64,000 bases of DNA from Pachypanchax playfairii (Eukaryota > Chordata > Actinopteri > Cyprinodontiformes > Aplocheilidae), in contig SSNP01000130.1 in assembly GCA_006937955.1 (NCBI GenBank), forward strand, positions 1,294,621 to 1,358,620. The letters run 5' to 3'. The translations under genes were made by a program, and so were the position numbers. Positions 12,986 through 25,803 of the stretch are shown one piece after another (position 1 is the stretch's first letter; every line of letters starts with the position of its first letter). A model generated the notes under the pieces. It was not told the origin of the DNA. It saw only the letters and a list, made by a program, of their open reading frames with translations, and did no database searches.

Positions 12986-14177
12986 GTTCAAAACGGTTCG
13001 GATCTGCTGCAGCTCTGTCTAAACCTGGGAATTTCCTCTGGTTCTCCATCGCTGCGGGGGCATTACATAATCTACTTGTGTGATTCCCAGCTTGCAAGGC
13101 ACGCATCAGAAAACAATGTCAAAGTAATTGAATTACTTAAGAAGTAAACTATACAAAACAGTCCTGTCTTTGCTCAGCAGTAATAATCAACTTTGTTTGT
13201 TAGAGGAAAATGTTTAGATACTAGTAACTAGTTCAGGCATCTTGAAACGAACAGTTCAGAAACAACAATCACCAGAGAAACAAGGAGACGTGGCAGCTGT
13301 AAAAGCAACAGAGGGAGTTTTTGTCTTCAACACCACAAAGAAAAACAATGAAGCTTCCAACCAAGTTGTAGTTCATTTATCAGTTAATTGCAAGGAAACA
13401 AAAAACTGGAAAGCAGGGACGATATAAGTGATCCTGAAGGTGGATTTTATATAAACAAACCTCCCTGTGGGTTTTCTTTTGGACCTATTTTCCATCAGTG
13501 TGCATAAAAATTAGCTTTTGTTGTAAAGAGAGTTGCAACAGTAACTATAGGAGTGGGGGAAAAACTGAGAATTTATACATAAACTTGTCATTGAGAACCA
13601 GAAATAAGACAAGCGTAAAGAGCATAAAGAGAAAAAAAAATCCTCAGCGAGCCCTAAGAGTCTAATTGAAAGCAGCAATGTTAATTTCGGCAGTGGGAAG
13701 GGGAGAAAAAACAGCAAGAGGGACTCCAGAAATGTCTTGAAACAGAAAATGACACTTACGTTTTTCAGGAAGGGTCAGAAAGGTCGAGTCTGAAATAATA
13801 AACAATGGAGGGTAGATTTCTCTGAGTGAATCTACAACTACTACACCTGAAAGTCTCAATCTAAGGAGCCCCTTATTGGAACAATAACTTAATACTGTAA
13901 AACTAGTTGGTAAAAAACAAAATCATGGTATTCTAAAACCAACAAAATACATAACGACAAGCTGCCATGATTGAAAAAAATACTATATGGTGCATATGAG
14001 AAAGTACTTTTTTCACCCATGTCCTCTTAGGGCTTCCGTACATAATTGACATTTAATTTTCCTATTTTTATACAAATTTTTAAAAATAAAACGTCTCAGT
14101 GTTTACAAGCTGCCTCATTAGAACCAGGAAGTAAAAAAAAAAAAGTTGTCATGTGACTTTAGACAGAGCTCAAACCT

Positions 14178-14590
14178 ACACACACACACACAGTCTCCCA
14201 ACACCCTGCTAATGTCTACTGCATTGGCCTGGTGCCTGGTGAACACACGCACACGCACACACACACACAAGTGTGTTTTGGTATCCTTATGGGGACCGTC
14301 CATTGACTTCCATTGATTTTAGTAACTAGATTTATACCTAACCCAAACCCTTTTCCTAACCTTAACCATTACTGATCTATAACTAACCCTAAGACTAACT
14401 AAAACTCTATTCACACCATACCTATAAACCTAACCCCTAACCCTAAAAAGGGGATTCCCCCCCATGGGGACCAGGCTTCGGTCCCCACAAGAACCCTCGG
14501 ACCCCAGAAAGATAGTAAAAGTCAGGAAACGGGTCCCCAGGAGGTCAGAAATACAAACCCACACACACACACACACACACACAGAAAAAA
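14178..14590. repeat. Fish interspersed repeat flanked by (CA)n tracts, with CTAACCC-rich core
   Basis: A (CA)n tract near 14180 and a second at about 14249-14270 lead into GTGTGTTTTGGTATCCTTAT and GGGGACC, then a core rich in CTAACCC words, the small hairpin GGGGACCAGGCTTCGGTCCCC (near 14465-14487), and a last (CA)n tract at about 14560-14582. I recognise the GGGGACC / TGACTTCCATTGA / CTAACCC combination as a frequent teleost repeat. The CTAACCC words are irregular, so it is not a telomere array. Confidence 0.65.
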
Positions 14591-15100
14591 AAACGTCTTA
14601 TTAAATGAAACCATGTCAAGTTGAACTAGTTGAAAATTCACTGAAGAGGATTTGTGCACTTTTTAATCAGAGTGAATTTGCTAGACATGCAAGTTCCTCC
14701 AACCGCCCCCCCCCCCCACCAACCACCATTTTTTTGGTGGAGAATTTCAGAGTGAAACCACATGGTGTTCCAGCTCTGCCTTGCATGAGTTTGGGATTTA
14801 CAAACTACAAAGCGACATGTAAGTCTCAGTGAAGTTTGCTACACAGCGCACGAGCAGCGATGCATGTTTCAGAATTTCATTTCAAATGAGAAAACTTGAA
14901 ACTGAAAGTTTGCAGCTCTGTTTTTTTTGTTTTTTTTTTTAATTAAACAACACTGTGGTTAAATGAACATGAGTCATTTGGAGAGTGCTCCTTTCTTGGA
15001 TTCCTCCTTGGAGGGCAAATGGGTTTCAAGTGGAAAAAATTTCATTCTTACTCGGACAGAAATGCTTCGTAGCTTTGTCTCTCATGGGGGGTGGTGGGTG

Positions 15101-15135
15101 GGGGGGGGGGGGGNNNNNNNNNNGGGGGGGGGGGG
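15101..15135. other. Assembly gap of 10 N inside a G homopolymer
   Basis: Thirteen or more G residues lead into N at 15114-15123, followed by a further run of about 12 G. The true length of the G run is unknown. A second, single N stands at 18079. Confidence 0.98.
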
Positions 15136-15760
15136 AGTCAGGACCACCAGCCAGTAAAAAACTGAACACATTAAATGTGAGTTCTTTCAAAAATAACTCT
15201 TCCACTAAAACAGCTCTGCAAGAATGAGTATAAAATCAATAAAAAATATAATTTAACATCTATTCTAGGAGGAAAACGTTCATAATGTTCTGAGCATCAC
15301 AGTCTGCTTATATGTTCACATTTCATACTTTAACATGCCTGTACAACAGAGCTGACGTAATTCCATCATCACACTCATATTTCACGAAAATTTTAGCTAG
15401 AATTACATCAGTTTGAGAGGTTTCAACATGACCCAGATGTGTCTATTCCTGCATTTTTCAATCGAACTTAGCCAGTTCTTATCTCAATCTCAAACTGCTT
15501 CCATGCATCCAATAAAACTTCCCAAAAAGTGATCTTTGTATCTCAGAAACTTGAGGTACAACTCAATGTGTGATGAATTTACTGTATTTATTTTAGCCTT
15601 TGAAGTGTTTTTTTTTTTCTTTTTTCTTAACATGAACAGTTCAGTGAATGGAGCCAAATCACAGCTGCCAAACATGTTACACGATGGCTGAAGATTTCCC
15701 AGTTTGAGCTAGATAAACTTTCCTAAATACAGCACTTTAATGTTAAAGTTTTAGTCTTAC

Positions 15761-16065
15761 CCGTGCAGGGTGAGATTCTGGCTCGGGTTCGACCACTGGA
15801 ACCTGCAGATCTCCGGTTGGTCCTGTGTCCCAGGCACCTAATCCTGTCATGAGCGCTGCATCCAAGCCAAAAATATCAGCCTGGCTGACTGAGAGCTTGG
15901 ATCAAGAGACAAAGAGTGGCTGCCTCTCACCCTCCTGTCCTCCGCACCCACTCAGCCGGGTCACACTGAGAAGACGGAGACTGAGCGAGAGAGAGAGAGA
16001 GTAATACTGATTCTCATAGGAGCCACAAGGCTGCATCTGGTTTAGCATTACACACTCACAAAACA
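15761..16065 (-). other. lrrc17: Probable lrrc17 non-coding first exon
   Basis: On the minus strand a GC-richer segment ends CCCTGCACGG before a consensus donor GTAAGACT (15760 downwards). It contains a CT repeat (opposite GAGAGA, about 15983-16002). The next downstream strong acceptor is at 7989, directly before the lrrc17 start-codon exon, so the two pair naturally across a 7.8 kb intron. The upper boundary is inferred from a TATA-like element and is approximate. Confidence 0.55.
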
Positions 16066-16069
16066 CTCA

Positions 16070-16103
16070 TGCACGTGTGGGAGGGCTGCAGCCTTTTTAT
16101 TGG
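16070..16103 (-). promoter_or_regulatory. Candidate lrrc17 core promoter (CCAATAAAAAGG plus CACGTG)
   Basis: The minus strand reads GGACCAATAAAAAGGCTGCA at about 16106-16087, a CCAAT-like box fused to an AT-rich TATA-like element, followed by ACACGTGCATG (an E-box) near 16076-16067. This places a start site near 16060-16070, just above the proposed first exon. It is inferred from sequence only. Confidence 0.4.
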
Positions 16104-16333
16104 TCCCCTCTGTTTAACCAGTGGGCTTGTTGCAGGATGTGCTGCTAATTGGACTGACAGACACAGTAAAACATAAAGTTGGATTCAAAACAACACTGCA
16201 AAGATTTTTGTTCACACCTGTCTGATTTGTGGTTATCAGGCAAATATTTGGAAATGTGCTGTAATGTATAGTTGACTTGATTTTAGCTCTACATCATATT
16301 TGGGTCAAAATTTTAGCTAATTTGTTGTTTTAA

Positions 16334-16517
16334 AGCGACAGTATGTAAGAATTCAACCTTGTTGTCAAATCCAAAACAAAACCGTGTGCTCTCAGCCACT
16401 CACCCCCTCCCCTCCCTGATTTTTCTGTTGGGTTGCCAGTTCTGATGTTGATCCTCATTTAGTTTCTTTTGTGTATTTGTACAGTTTTTGAGAATGTCTG
16501 AAGGTTGTTCAGCATTG
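16334..16517. mobile_element. Truncated Kolobok-type (TTAA-flanked) MITE, left part
   Basis: It begins after TTAA with AGCGACAGTATGTAAGAATT and continues with the same internal sequence as the complete copy at 58551-59100 (shared landmark CTCAGCCACTCACCCCCTCC). The match stops at about 16517 and no right terminus follows. Confidence 0.75.
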
Positions 16518-17458
16518 CACAGACTATATCACATTTATTAAAAATCTCACAGTGTTATGTGATTTTTGACTTGTGCATCACTCACGTATTAGGCAGATGT
16601 ATGTTTTCTGAACTAATTATTCGTCAATTTTCCACTGTCTCATTATCTTAATCCTAAGTAAGTAAAAACTAAGTGTTTAACAACAGGCAAAAAGTAATAT
16701 GCACCAACATATGGTAACTCTCGTTTTCCTTTTTATTTGCTCTTAACATAACCGTACAGAAATACTAACACTGACAAATAGTGAAAATATAAATTAAATA
16801 TCATGATTACATTTGTACCACATTTACAGCTTCAACACAATCTAGTTAAAAGATCTGGCTAAGCATTTGCTGGTTAGCATTTATGTTTTAGCATAGCATT
16901 CAGCTAAAAGTAGTGCTAGCATCCTTAAACCATTTAAATCACATTTTATTTTTTGGCATATTTTGAGCTAGTGGGTTTGTTATATATTAGGCTGTAGAAG
17001 TGCTCAGTTTTTCAAACTTGTCTAAAAATGGACATTATTTCTTTCTTCCACAGATACCATGAACCAACAGAACATCTGATGCAAAATATTGAAAAGATTA
17101 CACGCTATTAAGGAGCCCAGTGGTTAAGCATGGAGGTACGATTCCTAAAATCTTTCCTTTCCTGTCTGCATCAACATCAAAAGAAATTGCTCCATATTAG
17201 GACTCTGCAGAGCCGTCCTGGGACTGTTTACTGCAACATATACCAGAGCAGCTGTTTTTAATGGGCATCATAAACTATGATATGGACTTGGGGATCACTC
17301 TAATTTATAATTCGCAGTGGTCAGTTTCATTAACAAATGCACTTGATATACAGAGTTGGTGCAGAAGCATGTGTAATAAGCCTCTGCTCAGCTGCAGGTC
17401 GGTGCAGTACCAAGGATGAGGGGGTCTGTTTGTATGTTACGCCAACTGGTGCTGTCAA

Positions 17459-17953
17459 CACTCTCAGAAATAGAGGTACGAGACAAGTACATTTTTGTAC
17501 CTATAGGTAAATTGTTCCCGCAAAAGTACAATATTGGTCTTTAAAAGGTCAAAAATGTCCCTTTGAGGGTTAAAATTGATATAAAGTACAAATTTGTACA
17601 AGAATTTGTACCCTTCTTGTCGCTGGGGGTGTACCCTGTAGTCCAGGTCCATTTTTGTACCTTAGGAAGTTTTTCCACTAAAACAGTAAAATTATGCCAT
17701 GTGTTGAAGTTTTAAACCAACATTCTGAAACATAATATTGAAAATGATGGATGAAACTTAATAAAATTGAGATTAACCAGCCTTGACCAGGGTTGCAGGT
17801 GCAGTTGAAATGGTACAAATTTGTACTTTATATCAATTTTAACCCTCAAAGGGACATTTTTGACCTTTTAAAGACCAATATTGTACTTTTGCGGGAACAA
17901 TTTACCTATAGGTACAAAAATGTACTTGTCTCGTACCTCTATTTCTGAGAGTG
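17459..17953. mobile_element. Foldback element with 141-bp near-identical inverted arms
   Basis: The left arm 17459-17599 begins CACTCTCAGAAATAGAGGTA and the right arm 17813-17953 is its reverse complement. Every segment compared by eye matched, including CTATAGG, GTTCCCGCAAAAGTAC and CCCTTTGAGGGTTAAAATTG. A 213-base centre (17600-17812) separates the arms and repeats GTACC/TTTGTACC words. The CACTCTCAGAAATA terminus is a common fish repeat end. No target duplication is obvious. Confidence 0.92.
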
Positions 17954-19921
17954 AATGGTCTTGAAGGGTGCACGCTCTATGTGTTCTTTAAAACACTTTT
18001 AAAGAGCGATGAAAGAAAAACATGCAAAATCAGAAGTAAAACCACATTTTCCTCAGTCTGCTCTATTATTTTACAATTNAGAAAATCACTTGTAGAGCTC
18101 AGACTTCCACCGAGCACCTCAGTTCCTCTATATTGGGATTTACACCAAAAATAACAGTCTCACCTTGTTGTATTGACATTATTGACATTGACCTACACGA
18201 AGTGATGAAGAATATAAAACTCAAGATTTTTTGTAGTTTTGGATATTATGATTACAACAGATCATCTAAATATTATGCACCCATCGATGAAAGAACAATG
18301 TGCAGCGTTCAGCGTTGTGCAAACAGAACAAACAGCTTTCTGGGAGGTAGAAGATCTAAAATAAAATGTAAATTATTCTAATTGTATGCCTTCAAGAGTA
18401 ATTAGTAGAGATATCATGTAAACATAAACGCACCCTTCTAATTAGGGTAAAGCTGTTTCCTGCATGCCGGCCTCAAACTGAATCCAGCTTTTCCAACTTA
18501 TGTTGTATTATTTATGTACTAATCCAGTCCAACAAAGCAGCGTCTCCTTTTTTAATGTAGACAGTTTTCCAAATGAGAACATCAAAGAGTTTATGGATCA
18601 CAACAAAGTTACTAACCATCATTCACTTCCTCTTTGATTTGCAGCACAAATCACATGTTTTTATTCATCTCATTCTGTGATTAGCACAGCAGGAAACTCT
18701 CTGCACTTTTGTACATAACAGGACACATTTAAAGCAGATAAAATTAACACATTTTTAATGGTAATGTTGAAGTTTTTGTAAACATTAAGGCTCTGAATCA
18801 GTTTATTTGCGTATGAATGGGGAGTTTTAACTTTAGGACCCACACTATCACTCAGCTCGACTCTCTCGACTTCATGTTGTGTATTTTTATTGCTTTTTTT
18901 GCCTTCTGTGACTCCAGCGGAGTCTTTAAATCTCAGCGTCTCATACCTTACCTGGTCATTATAGCAGGCTGAAAGTACACAGGAAAAACAAATGTGCTCT
19001 CAAACACAGCAAACAAACCAGCTGACCCCACGCTTTCCATCTGGTGAGGCTGTAAACTTAAATCCTATTTGATCAAAGTACTGTATACTGGACCCTTTCC
19101 AAACAGCATGGACTCAGTCCACATACTGCAGGTAATCGATCACTTCATAGACAACCTGCATTAATCTCCCTTGAGTTTGGGAATAACATCATCTTCTATT
19201 TCCATCTTTAAATTCTCACATTTTCTTCTCAATATCAGTCACCAGGAGTTAAATCTCACCCCGTCTTGCTCTGTAAACCGCTGACTGTTCCACTTCAATT
19301 TGTGATTTATATGTTTTGCATAATCTCTGTTGTTGTTCCCTCCTTTATTCTCTCTCCTCTATCTTTTTCTCCTGCTCTCCTCTGCCAAAAAAATGACTAC
19401 AGGCAATGGAGGATTGAATTTTGCTTCCAGTCGTTCAAATGTTGCAGTATAATTTTTCTGGATTTGACATGATTTTTTTATCATTATGCAGATGTTTACA
19501 CATGATCAGAGATTTGATCTTATTTGCAGTAGATGCATCCGTCAAGCAGACGTCAATGCTTTGTTTAAAAGGAGTCTGAATCAGTCCAGCATGTGGCTCT
19601 TCCTCTCAGGAAATGAGACCTGGGTCGGCTTTCTAGTGGTTTTTAGTGCTGCAGTTACAAACTTCTTGCGAACAGAACTTCCTCCTTGATTTTATGTACA
19701 GAAGAAGTGTGCGTGTGCATAATTCATTCATTCATTTGTTCATTGACTCCCCGCCCCTGGAATGACATACCATTTCTCCCTGTGGGAAGTGCACAATGAG
19801 GTCACCAGAAGTTACCCAGCACCAGAAATTGTTCCAGAATTTCACGGAAGCTCGGTGTTTTATACTGACTTCTTTATCAAGAATATTAAAAATAAAAGTT
19901 TTACATATAGGGTGGGAATGG

Positions 19922-19965
19922 GTACCAGTAAGCCATAATATTATGACCACCTACTTCATGCTAAG
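19922..19965. repeat. DNA-transposon terminal fragment (CATAATATTATGACCACCT)
   Basis: CATAATATTATGACCACCTA resembles the terminal segment of a widespread vertebrate Tc1-like family. Only about 40 bases are preserved. Confidence 0.4.
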
Positions 19966-20639
19966 AAGTTTAAATCGACTTTGGTATTTAGATTTTATTG
20001 TATTTGGTTTTCATGATTACCTTGAGGCCAGATTCAAACGGTGAACCACGCTTCAATTTTGGATTTTTTTTTTTTAAACATTGTGGATAGTATTGTAGCT
20101 GGCAACTTATATCATGAACTGGATCTGGAGGAGATATTGATTAGGCATGGGAAAACTGGTCTTAGTGGAACATAGGTGGTGTGGAGAGGAGCCCTAAAGA
20201 CGGAGGAGCCAAACAGGAACAAGGATGAAGAACTGAGAACTGAGGTGTAGACCAGGAGGCAGGTGAGAGTTTGATGGAGAATGGGTGTGTTTGTTTAAAT
20301 AGGATCTTGGATTCCAGAGAAGGTGGTCCCAGTAGTAGTGATGGCAAAAATAAATTAAAACAGTGTTTCAGAGCGTACTGAAAGGACGACACTGCAAATA
20401 TTGACTCTTTAACATGATTGTCTATAAAAGCCATTAAAACTTATAAATTGCTTATAATTAAACTTCAATACAGAGAAAAATGACATAAAATTCAAAAAAT
20501 ACTGATAGTACAAAATTTTTTTTCACCCTATTTCATTCTATGACTATAATGTTTAGCTAGTATTATGATTGAGTTGATTATGCAACATTCTTCAGTGAAA
20601 AAGGCTGAACTATTAAAGATCAGTAATAGTTGATAGTTT

Positions 20640-20880
20640 TGATAGTATTATATTTTTCCTGAAATAAATCTTTGCAAATCAGACCAGAATATTATCACCT
20701 GATGACAACCCAGAAACACATATTCAATAATTTCACCATCAAATTGACAAAGAAAATTTTTTGTCTATATTTGGATTAAACTGGCAAAGATGGTTATTAG
20801 TTGGGTAGTATCTATGTACAATTTTAAATAAAAGTGTCATTTTATTGGTAATAATATATTTATAGAAGAAGATTGCATTC
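20640..20880 (-). mobile_element. L1-clade LINE relic (C-terminal end of ORF2)
   Basis: Minus-strand reading gives LFKIVHRYYPTNNHLCQFNP and then, after a frameshift, a stretch with FLCQFDGEIIEYVFLGCHQV and IIFWSDL. This is the layout of the ORF2 C-terminal region of fish L1-like elements (K.IHR.YPTN, Cys-rich segment, E..H/Y.F..C....FW). It is broken by stops and a frameshift. Confidence 0.7.
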
Positions 20881-21364
20881 CACTATTTATTATGCTGAAA
20901 ATCCCATCTATGTTTAAATAAGGGTATATAATGTATCTAATTGGACTCTGATTAATTTGTTTGTCCATTCTTGTTCAATATTTTAATTCCTTCAGTTGAA
21001 ATTGGGCTATCATTAAGATGCAGATTGATATTTTTAACATTTTTTGCTAGCAAAGTTAAATTATGTGGGATTAACTCAATTATCTTTTCAAACTGTTGTT
21101 TGCTTAAATTTATATTATTGAGTATGAAAGTCTCACAGTCATTCACACTCACTACTCACCTGCCATTAAAGTTGGGCCACAGCCACCATCCAGTGCCAGA
21201 TTGTCATACATCTGACAGTGATACTCAGCCCTCTGTCTGCAGTGTTTCCTAGAGCTGATTTTTGTTACTTCTTGAGGTGTAGTTTAAAATACATTATCTA
21301 AGAGATGTTCTCCATCAGAAGTCCTTGTGAGACTGCCTGAAACACAGATTTCTTTGTGTCAAAC

Positions 21365-22080
21365 TGTCAGGTCTTGGGGTTTTGGTTTATTATGTTCTGT
21401 ACTTCGGGGGTTTTTCAGTAGTTGTTTTCCTTTTGTTCTCATTCGGTGTCTGATGTCATGTTATGCTTTTATTTTGGTTATGTCTCTACTTCCTGTTCTC
21501 CTCGTGTGTCATTCAGTATTTTGTCAGCTTGTCTCTTCAGTCTAGTGTTTTTCCGTTCAGGTGTGTCTTGTTATTGATTAGCTCCTCTGTTTCATTCTCT
21601 CCCATGTCCTCAGGTGTTTTGAGTTTTGTAATCAGTTTGGTGTTTGTATTTAAGTCTCGTGTATGTGTTAGTCGGCGTTGGTCTGTTGTCACAAAACCTT
21701 GTAGGTCCCAACTTGTATGTCGCTAAAACCTTGTAGTCCCCTGCGTCACTTTGTCTGTGTCCCAGACAAAGTGTCCTCCGGGTTCCTTGGTGCCTCTGCG
21801 CTGGCCGTCCGCCGCACAGTGTGAGGACTTTGTTCACGGGTTCCTTTATCGTGTCTCCACATGACCATCTGCCCCCCCCCCCGTCTCTGCATCTGGATAT
21901 ATTTTTCCCCCATGGATTACTTTTGTGTTTTTTCACCTCTGGACTTTTCATCCCCCATGTAAGTTGTTTTGCTGCCCCGTCAGCATTTTTAGTTCTCATT
22001 AAACTTTTTGTTGCACTTTAGTTTTGTGTTCCTCCTCACTGCATTTGGGTCCAACATTAAAACCTCCACCAAACGGGACA
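21365..22080. repeat. Non-coding T-rich fish repeat, possibly a solo LTR
   Basis: It begins near CTGTCAGGTCTTGGGGTTTT and ends near CCTCACTGCATTTGGGTCCA after ATTAAACTTTTTGTTGCAC. I recognise this terminal combination from repeated, promoter-like fish elements. The interior has no domain, and the open frames on both strands are low in complexity. LTR status is a guess; no second copy is in the window. Confidence 0.4.
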
Positions 22081-25000
22081 CAAACCTGCTTCAGTTTGAG
22101 AAACTTCTGCATCCTGTCAACTTTCACTCACTTGGAAACTTGTCTACCTGCCTGCCCACTCTCCACCATCACTCCTTTTCCTTCTCGAACAACTGGAACA
22201 TAAATGTGAATTATAATTACTGAGCCATCCTTGTCTTTGACAGCTGTTTATTCATGTTTGATGACGTACGTGAGTCAAAAGAAAAAACTCCATGAAGTGG
22301 TCACAGATCATTTACCAGCTTTGCAGAATAAAATCATCTGTTGTTGATAAAATCTCTCGTCAATCCCTGAATAAACACAGATTGTCAACAGTCATGGTCA
22401 TTTACAAATATAACAAATTTATCTTTATATCAACAACATAACTATCCCTGCTATCCCACGTAATGATTTGCCTCGTTATTTAAAATGAGTCATGACAAAT
22501 GTTGAAGAATTTCAATTTTTCTCATTTGGCACAAACGATTGAATTTGGAACAAGTAAAGATCATTTTAGACATATGAACTGAGTCTATTGGCACATATGG
22601 CTGTTTTAAAAACCTCAGGAAGTCTTCTGCTATGTTCCTGTTCAACAACACTTCAGACTGGCCCAAATGTTATTTCACATTTCAGGTAAAAGTGCCAGAT
22701 ATTCTGAAATTTAAGTAGAAACAGACACTGCAGGTTTTCTTGTAGGTTCAAATAATACAAGCAAGTTTAAGCTTATGAATTTGTACTTCTTTAATTATTT
22801 TACTATCTCCAAACTGTATTAGGCTATAACTTCCTAACTGCAACAGGCTGATACAGCAGCTGACACAAAGAGAGACTTCCATACACAACATGCAGTCCTA
22901 TTTCCATTAAAACTTAACCAATTTTGGTTGACTCATGTTCACTTAACCGTATTTCGGTTGTACTTGTCATGCAATAACATTGTTGAGATAAATATCACTC
23001 AGCAAAAATGTCTTATAACACTGTTCTTTGGGGAAGTGAGAGTTTCTCCTCGGGGTATTAAAGCAGGTCAGGAGAATCTAAATAAGAATCCAGTTTATAT
23101 ACATTTTTTGCAACTACAAACAAAACAAATCATTCATTGCTGCATTAAAAGCAAGTATAAACCAGCTTTATATGAAGGAAATGCAATAATTGTAATGTGT
23201 TCGAGTATTTTGTTCAAGCCCAACTTAAAGACTTCAGCTCATTTTTACTGAGAGCTAAAGAAATCAGTCTAAGAGGCTCCACTTTAGTGTGTTTACTTTT
23301 TCCATCCAAGCCATCACCACCAACATTTTCATTCAACCCACATCTCTTATTTTCTTCCCTTCCTTCTCCTTCCCAAACATTTCAGGGAGAACAGCCCATA
23401 ATGCATTGCACCCAGATCAGTTCTATTATTTTTTGGTTGTTTGTTGCAGAGAGAAATCAGAAAATTAGTCTTGGATATATTTAGCTACCAAAATAAAAGC
23501 TGTGAAGTCTTGTTTTAGATAATTTGGACTTTAAAACTCTGAGCTGTGCCTCTGCAATATCATACTGTCAACAGCAATATGAGATTTTGCAAAGTGAGGA
23601 AGAGCCATTTCCTGATGTGGATGACATACATTTATTCTTATCTTTAATTTCCTGTTTATTGTCATTGCACTAGAACTGCAAATAGAATGAGACAATTTGC
23701 ACATTGTAAACAAAAATATACGACACACAACACAAAAGCAATAAAATAATAACGCTTTACATTTCAAGAAAAAGTTTGACAAATTAGTGTATTAACTGTA
23801 AAACACTTTGTTTGGTAAAGATCATCAGTAACAACAACAACAATTAAATAAAAAGTTACTATGCATCAAGGATCAGTTAAGATCCAGCCATAAATGAACT
23901 ACTGTAGGTGAGTACATAATCAGTTTGTTAGTGTACACCTGTGTGTTGGCTTCAATGAACATGTTACTGCTCCGGTACAGAAGCTGTTACAGTAACAAGA
24001 ATGTTCCTGTTGAGGTGGGACGATGAATCCCTGCAGGGGGTCAGTTTCCAGCTCTATACGTCATGGTTTCAGTGAGTCATTAGTCAGAACGTATGAAGTC
24101 TGTCTGGGTTCACGAGATGGAAAAAAACAGGAAGAAATACATGTAAATCTTTTTCAATACATTTTTAAGCCGTGCAAACAATTCAACAATCTGGGACCAC
24201 AAATCATGAAACTAAAAATTATATAAATTGATGATTTTTAACTTTTATCAGCTGTTTGATTTACTGTGATTTCAAGTATTTTATTTTTTTTTTTATCTTT
24301 TGGTTTATGACTTTGAGCGTCTTTTCCATAAAGTCTGATTTGGCTTTAGTAAATTTACAACTTCATACAAGTTCATTTTCTTTAAAGATTAGATGTTTTG
24401 TTTCACTGTAGCTGCACGTTTCTTCTCTCCGTTTCAGCTTTTCTGTGATTTTTGGTTTTGCTCTGACGGCTACTCCCTGATGATTAAACCCAAAGTCTGG
24501 GTTTGCACAGTCTAGAAAGCAAAAGCGTATCAAAAAAAGTTGTCGATGCAGCATGTCATGCCATAAAATGTAACCATGCTGCATTGAAGATGGAACCACG
24601 AACCACGGAAAATTACAGCCTGTCTTTGTGGTTTGTACATTTCGAGAAATGGCTAAACAAAGGAAAATAGTAGTTGGAGACTTTCTGGATGCAGAGAGTT
24701 TCAGGCACAGGAGTGAAAAGCTTTTTAGGAGAAAAGAGTTTGTTTTCTGCATGTTCATTATATACTTCAGAAATTTTAACATCTACATATGTGCAATTTA
24801 AAAACATAGAGATGTCTAGTTTGAAAAGCATCAAATAAACGTCTTCTTATCACTCACCAAAGTTTCTCCACCCAGTTTTAAAGCTGCACTTCAGAGTCTG
24901 GTACTTTTTTATTGCTCTATTTTAATTCTTGAATAAAACAAGAACTATAATAAAGCAATAAAGAACCAGACTTGTTCAGTGGGAAGTGAATAACAACAAG

Positions 25001-25803
25001 AATGTTACGCTACACCTTCTAAATCTGATGAAAAGGGAATGATGCAGGAATATTTAGGGTTGAAACCACGTATGATGCACGAGAAAGTCAAAATAGGGGT
25101 TTGGGTTTTTTTTCTCCCCCTTATTTGGCCCCATTCTGATCATTTTTCAGTCAGCTTCATCTGTAATAGTAAAACAAGTGGTCAGTAATGTGAGTAAAAC
25201 ACTTGTTTCTTCCAAACGTCATCTAGAAAGGATTTTTTTGTTTGTAGTTATACACATAAAACTGATTTTCATCATTAACTACTGGACTAATAATAATATT
25301 AATGTCAATCCAATTACAAAAGGTGTTTTCATGGTCAATGAATCTGGTAATGTCGATGCAACAATGGTGAGACTGTTATTTTTAGTTTAAATCGCAATAT
25401 GTCGGGAACTGAGTTGCTCAGCGGAGGTCTGAGCCCTACTAGTGATTTTCTATTTTTCTATAGTAAATGTTTCAAAATAAATCAATGCTTTTGTTTTGAT
25501 CTTGTCATTTGATCGCGTTAGCTTATTCTTAACATTCAAGCACAAGGTGGTTGTTTCATTTGGCGTAGCATTGAGTAGTGATCACCTTGCCAAAAGCATG
25601 AGTCTGAATTCATCCTAATCTAATATTTCATTGCTTTCCATCTGAAAACGAGACGGTTTATGTTGGCAATATTTTTTTTCCATCTCTATCTTGCAATGTA
25701 AGAGTCTCCTACCTAATCCAGAGCAACTGAAAAGGCTTTTTCTTTCCACCTCACATTTTTTATTTATTTGTTGTGATGAGTGTCAGAATTTACCAGATGT
25801 TAA

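Larger units (their letters stand above)
9100..14160. other. lrrc17 intron 1 interior, no gene seen
   Basis: AT-rich sequence within the proposed lrrc17 intron 1. It has only short random open frames, a poly-A/poly-T hairpin near 12484-12537 and a palindrome-rich patch near 12746-12985, both listed separately. Confidence 0.5.

Noticed and set aside
14330..14450. CTAACCC-rich stretch as an interstitial telomere array
   Set aside because: The units are irregular and interrupted and fall within a known type of interspersed fish repeat.
21610..21999. 129-codon minus-strand open frame and overlapping plus-strand frames
   Set aside because: They lie within a T-rich non-coding repeat and have no recognisable domain.
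24363..24782. 139-codon minus-strand open frame
   Set aside because: No domain, no conserved motif, no splice context; AT-rich background.
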